Positions 6,601 through 8,616 of a DNA stretch of 8,616 bases are shown here, one piece after another. The DNA is from CAJBLF01 sp964542965 (GTDB lineage: Bacteria > Patescibacteriota > Gracilibacteria > Absconditabacterales > Absconditicoccaceae): the NCBI GenBank assembly GCA_964542965.1, contig CAZIVH010000037.1, positions 1 through 8,616 of the forward strand, written 5' to 3'. Position numbers and translations under genes: made by a program. The notes beneath the pieces were generated by a model. It made no database searches and was not told where the DNA came from. It saw only the letters and a list, made by a program, of their open reading frames with translations. Every line of letters starts with the position of its first letter. The stretch's first letter is position 1.

Positions 6601-8367
6601 TTCTTTCTCTATTTCGAAATCGGTTTTTATCTTGGAATGCAATGTGGCGAATGAAGAACCAATAATGTTAAACCCGTTTTTCTTTGCCTGTTCTACCCAG
6701 AAATAGTCGCCTCGTCTTGCAATCAAATCGCCGAATCGTGGTGAAACATTCGGAATATCTAACACTTTTCTATTGAAGATAATCGTGTTTCCGCCCCTGC
6801 AATAGGGCGTAAACTCCGATATTTCGCTCACAAATAGTTTTCTTGACGTTGCTTTTCCCGAAAACACGTCGTTCAACGACTCAGCGTAGGATTTCAAGGG
6901 CGTTTCCAAACCGATATGGCTATCCGATAAATCGTAATAATAGTCTCTGATATCGTATATGTCGGTCCTGTAGCGTTCGGTCTTGTTAAGGTAAACTTTA
7001 TAGACATAATCTAATAACGATGCTCTCAATGTCGAAAGAGTCGGCAGCGGAGCATCCCCCGAATAAGAGCCGATTACAACATCAGCCTTGCCGTCATATC
7101 TCGACAGAATATCGACAACATTTAAGGGGCATTCACAAAATTCTGAATCAACCCTCGTTAAATACTTAAAATCCATATCGTCATCTAAAACCCATATAAT
7201 ATCGTCCTCGTTACTATACATCTTCAAAAGTTTGTGAAGTATGGTTCTCGAAATCGTAATATCCTTTATTTGACCGTCTTTGCGCAAGGAATCAGAGGCA
7301 AAACTAAGGCAATCTATGTTTAATCCTGTTTTCTTGGCTTCTCTTAATAAAACTATTTTAGCATTGATTTCTTTGACGACATCTATAAATTGCTGCGTCG
7401 GATATTCGATATTGCACAGCAACACAATTGATTTATCAATGCCTTCTAAATCGGAGATAGACTTTAACAGTCTCAGCCCTAACTTTTCATCTGACACGAT
7501 AAATCCAAAAACGACGTGTTTATTAAAACCACCGCAATTTTGTCTAATGCAAGTTTTTCCTGATTCATGCGGTAAATTATCGGTTGTGCTTTCTTCCGAA
7601 AGTTCTGTATACCGATTCGCTCGCTCAAAAAATTGCAGTTTAATCTCAGAATCCATTAGCCCTTCATATTTCGAATAAAAATATGCAAGGCTTTCTCTTT
7701 TACCTGCATTATTGTTGGTAAGCCTTGAGCGGTCATTATGCGCATCGATATCTACTAAAGTTTCGTTTATTATTTCATATTTAGGGTTCAACATCATTAC
7801 ACGAGTAAAAAAGTCTCTATCCGTGGTCGAATTTAAAGCCTCGTCAAAGCAACCGGCTTTTAACAGAGTGCTCAACTTAATAAACGTATTAGATCCCTGA
7901 ATATGCGGATTTTTAGCCAAAAAAGAAGTTTTTTCAAGATATGTCGGTACACTTAAAGGGAACGCCTTGCCTTCGGAAGAATAATTCAATCCAGACACGA
8001 CAAAATCCGGCTTACAGCTCAACTTTAAACAGCAAGATTCTATATAATTTGATTTCCAAGAATCATCGTCGTCAAGAAAAGCGATATAAATATCGTCGGT
8101 ATTTTCATCGTTGTGAATCAAATGTCTTAGTACAATGTTGTCAAGGGCCGTATTTAAATTTCCGGCATAATTTCTTGTGTATCGATCTCTAAGAAATATG
8201 CATTTACCTTCGCATAGATCCCTATCTTTTTGAAAGTCTCTTTCATCCGAATCCGACACTACTATCAACTCGTCTAATTTGCGTGTTTGATTGATAGCCG
8301 ACATAAGAGCCATATTTAATAATTCGTTCCTGTTTTTTGTAGCGATAACGCCGATTATTTGAATCAT
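3034..8367 (-). CDS. giant multidomain glycosyltransferase/kinase-like/methyltransferase/LOG-domain protein
   Basis: A 1777-aa cytosolic protein with no visible signal peptide or membrane segments. Modules in order: (1) 1-230, GT2-type GT-A fold, TKNR near the N-terminus, acidic DDDD 99-102, TTDRDFF 181-187; (2) 284-580, GT-A-like, LDDDMDF 394-400, RGGNTIIF 524-531, RRGDYFW 551-557, H577; (3) helical linker 581-702, then a kinase-like domain about 703-845 with glycine loop GYGQEG 710-715, K727, LSNVKKDN 798-805 in place of HRDLKPEN, and IDYG 816-819 in place of DFG; (4) about 885-1075, class I SAM methyltransferase, LDYGAG 903-908, FDVD 925-928; (5) about 1086-1320, GT-A-like, QTDID 1203-1207; (6) about 1349-1560, GT2-like, VDGDD 1444-1448, HTDYA 1529-1533; (7) 1589-1777, LOG/TIGR00725-like Rossmann domain, TGGLGG 1627-1632, GGGAGTLAE 1694-1702. 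The ATG at 8367 follows AGGAGA, so the six-codon TTG extension is rejected. Inferred role: assembly of a short or repeating glycan, with modification or capping by modules 3-4. Donors, acceptor and linkages are not predictable. The gene is coupled by ATGA to the dehydrogenase. Confidence 0.85.
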   Translation of the reverse strand: MIQIIGVIATKNRNELLNMALMSAINQTRKLDELIVVSDSDERDFQKDRDLCEGKCIFLRDRYTRNYAGNLNTALDNIVLRHLIHNDENTDDIYIAFLDDDDSWKSNYIESCCLKLSCKPDFVVSGLNYSSEGKAFPLSVPTYLEKTSFLAKNPHIQGSNTFIKLSTLLKAGCFDEALNSTTDRDFFTRVMMLNPKYEIINETLVDIDAHNDRSRLTNNNAGKRESLAYFYSKYEGLMDSEIKLQFFERANRYTELSEESTTDNLPHESGKTCIRQNCGGFNKHVVFGFIVSDEKLGLRLLKSISDLEGIDKSIVLLCNIEYPTQQFIDVVKEINAKIVLLREAKKTGLNIDCLSFASDSLRKDGQIKDITISRTILHKLLKMYSNEDDIIWVLDDDMDFKYLTRVDSEFCECPLNVVDILSRYDGKADVVIGSYSGDAPLPTLSTLRASLLDYVYKVYLNKTERYRTDIYDIRDYYYDLSDSHIGLETPLKSYAESLNDVFSGKATSRKLFVSEISEFTPYCRGGNTIIFNRKVLDIPNVSPRFGDLIARRGDYFWVEQAKKNGFNIIGSSFATLHSKIKTDFEIEKEADKLLKDLLGSSFTKTIESELHESRESFYKTFKQIYEERLTRIYDSFCRITGLLSIADADSYKGMNQGFINRFIKKAKYYLYEPMVRAAYDVVRNTVKKYELTEKKEKIISVFGEEYKPLGYGQEGVALLKGDSTIVKVFYEPQNFEFLKAHSTNFNKCEQLNRLYFEDIHGYSVLSYSQNGEIEPYEKGHAKELVSLLCFLKDEGLTLSNVKKDNFILLNGKLKFIDYGKNIIKFTETDFDRTVKRTFEMLKYPAVIQNEFTELIEKDYMGDDAELLFGIDKFIKLFGKREKEAIHDGMVIERIKKYSPKTILDYGAGKCKIMNRLKDDADCYVFDVDTETLHSRADRGVTIIDSIDAFNKQVDLVISNLVLCNVTEEWTDKILANITKILKSNGHAILSICDPFFDSINNTELRSKGYSGEYKENTFYTKIGLYGPKEDYHRPFSYYENLLKRHGLEIIEVLETEGVNADTLNPIGEHLVFDVVNRGIHSLNECTLMIKTCPMDYEILIPCIKQIIHNLENGCRFKTRLVSVDLFDGERNRRYSNDDKSMLLENLQYLKSNGMIDEVVLSDSHAVYTEWFGENSEHSHSENGQQLSATLNGFENVDTRYVFQTDIDILYKSSFGALEKAFEDFVSSKAITGTIGVYRRESLSPSLGNRTEVRTCFIDLIAIKKKLPIKNYKNDSGQFVLPWHRALDNALQKNESIRFAQKDLCFVHLPNSMKKRNFISAYLLGNIPEEQKENVDAVDNIKLWYPKAQRNVAVFSRGKNVGVEKIKRLIRSLKNQNCQDFDFVYFDDCSDIKEQEYLYCLSKYDLWCKNHMILIENIHSVDSLANFDTAMKFIVTDPNTIVINVDGDDALLTSDAIATIQESYKNGADMTVGGCFRTDKPTRRYSIDSFKKSWERNGDNIWLHPKTFKRYLVDYIGDFLQEKGKYLDVHTDYAILLPIVEASKHPIEIKKKIYYFEPSLENKTEQAQYETQHKKEILEKLFQKAKRRFMKPIISVIGDAAINSDDPEYFLAEEVGKQLVDAGYRVQTGGLGGVMEAALKGAKKSNKYEYGDTLAILPGNDTSEANEFADIRITTGLDSMRAKQVVDAYAVIAIGGGAGTLAEIATAWSMYKLIIAWNKNGWSAKLANKKVDERQRYSDSRDDKVYSFESANEAIELISELGSKYQKEYNGIKWRKSK
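3046..3050 (-). promoter_or_regulatory. ribosome binding site of the dehydrogenase gene
   Basis: GGAGG on the minus strand lies 8 nt before the ATG at 3037 and inside the final codons of the giant gene. It decides the start in favour of MKVGIIG rather than the ATG five codons upstream, which contains this site. Confidence 0.7.
3604..3616 (-). promoter_or_regulatory. internal ribosome-binding-site-like sequence before the LOG module
   Basis: The minus strand reads AAAAAGGAGATTT directly before ATG 3603, with GGAG 4 nt from the start codon (slightly short spacing). In the giant frame these bases encode part of KAKRRF. A purine-rich AGGAGA placed exactly at the domain boundary is unlikely to be needed for protein sequence and suggests a fossil or functioning translation start. 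Confidence 0.5.
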
Positions 8368-8371
8368 AAGT

Positions 8372-8377
8372 TCTCCT
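8372..8377 (-). promoter_or_regulatory. ribosome binding site of the giant gene
   Basis: AGGAGA on the minus strand, with GGAG 5 nt before ATG 8367, fixes the start at MIQIIGVIATKNR, exactly where the GT-A first strand begins. It lies 6 nt downstream of the T-run of the leader hairpin. Confidence 0.75.
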
Positions 8378-8383
8378 ATATAC

Positions 8384-8412
8384 AAAAAGCGACCTGATTT
8401 ACCGTCGGTCGC
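8384..8412 (-). terminator. intrinsic-terminator-like hairpin in the leader of the giant gene
   Basis: On the minus strand GCGACC (8412-8407) pairs perfectly with GGTCGC (8394-8389) around a 12-nt loop and is followed at once by TTTTT (8388-8384). The stem is short (6 bp, five of them G-C) and the U-run modest. It lies between the candidate promoter and the ribosome binding site, so it would either end upstream transcription or act as an attenuator. Confidence 0.5.
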
Positions 8413-8435
8413 CGTAAAAAAATCTATTAGACCGA
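8405..8435 (-). promoter_or_regulatory. candidate anti-terminator hairpin overlapping the terminator stem
   Basis: TCGGTC (8435-8430, minus strand) pairs perfectly with GACCGA (8410-8405). The second arm shares the bases GACC with the 5' arm of the terminator-like hairpin, so the two structures exclude each other. That is the layout of a transcription attenuator. No known riboswitch or T-box was recognised in the roughly 70 nt upstream. Confidence 0.35.
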
Positions 8436-8512
8436 TGCGGGTAGACCATTGGCAATCAATTGGATTTTTTCAATCCGTTTTGATTTTTAACACCTTCATC
8501 CTTATTATTGAT

Positions 8513-8544
8513 ATTATACACTTTTTTTTTACGAATATTTTCAA
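8513..8544 (-). promoter_or_regulatory. candidate promoter of the giant gene operon
   Basis: On the minus strand TATAAT (8518-8513) follows a nine-A tract, with TTGAAA (8544-8539) as the nearest -35-like hexamer. The 20-nt spacer is longer than the usual 17, which lowers confidence. A start near 8506 would give a leader of about 140 nt that includes the two competing hairpins. Confidence 0.45.
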
Positions 8545-8592
8545 GTATTATCTTGTTAATGCAAGTGCTTTGTCGGGTTAGTCAGTTCTCAA

Positions 8593-8616
8593 AGTAAGTG
8601 CAACAGTAAGTGCAAC
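8593..8616. repeat. two tandem copies of a 12-bp repeat at the window edge
   Basis: AGTAAGTGCAAC occurs at 8593-8604 and again, identically, at 8605-8616, where the window ends. More copies may follow outside. It could be the edge of a tandem array, iterated binding sites, or the end of an insertion sequence; none can be decided here. Confidence 0.6.

Noticed and set aside
7280..7678. 132-codon plus-strand ORF and other plus-strand frames between 2014 and 8192
   Set aside because: All lie antisense to well-supported minus-strand coding sequence, lack ribosome binding sites and show no recognisable motifs.
8470..8499. Nine-codon leader ORF (MKVLKIKTD) and a 16-codon ORF starting at 8449
   Set aside because: Neither has a well-placed ribosome binding site or the repeated codons expected of an attenuation leader peptide.
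1..8616. CRISPR arrays, tRNA or rRNA genes, complete transposase genes
   Set aside because: No regularly spaced repeats, no cloverleaf with TTCRA-type arm, no rRNA-like segment and no transposase motif were seen.

Overview
This is an AT-rich bacterial or phage-like window. Every credible gene lies on the minus strand, so the operon reads from the right end towards the left. Strong AGGAG-type ribosome binding sites, TATAAT-like -10 boxes, an intrinsic-terminator-like leader hairpin and overlapping stop/start codons fit a low-GC Gram-positive-like host such as a Bacillota. Nothing in the sequence fixes the taxon or rules out a phage or prophage.

Right part (8616 to about 3034). A short tandem repeat sits at the window edge. 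It is followed by a candidate promoter and a leader of about 140 nt, whose segments can fold into either of two overlapping hairpins; the one next to the gene resembles a terminator. The leader feeds one very large gene (1777 aa) with seven recognisable modules in this order: GT2-type glycosyltransferase, second GT-A-like glycosyltransferase, helical linker with a protein-kinase-like domain, class I SAM methyltransferase, third GT-A-like domain, fourth GT2-like domain, and a C-terminal Rossmann domain of the LOG/SLOG (TIGR00725-like) type. The last module begins with an ATG preceded by its own ribosome-binding-site-like sequence inside the reading frame, so it looks like a formerly separate gene or one that can still start internally.

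Middle (3037 to 2279). An ATGA overlap couples the giant gene to a short nucleotide-sugar dehydrogenase of the UDP-glucose 6-dehydrogenase type. It keeps the NAD site and catalytic cysteine but lacks the usual C-terminal domain. The two genes probably form one surface-glycan or glycan-decoration unit: the dehydrogenase would supply a uronic acid sugar nucleotide, the four GT modules would transfer sugars, and the kinase-like and methyltransferase modules could modify or cap the product. This is inference from domain content.

Left part (2278 to 1). A marginal 39-codon ORF is followed by a separately promoted DEDDh exonuclease with a probable BRCT-like domain, starting at GTG. Directly behind it lies a C-terminal scrap of a type III restriction-modification DNA methyltransferase, marking a rearrangement scar. 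Next comes a GC-rich island of about 180 bp built from nested inverted repeats, probably a dispersed palindromic element or structured RNA. The last 400 bp are AT-rich with no convincing gene.
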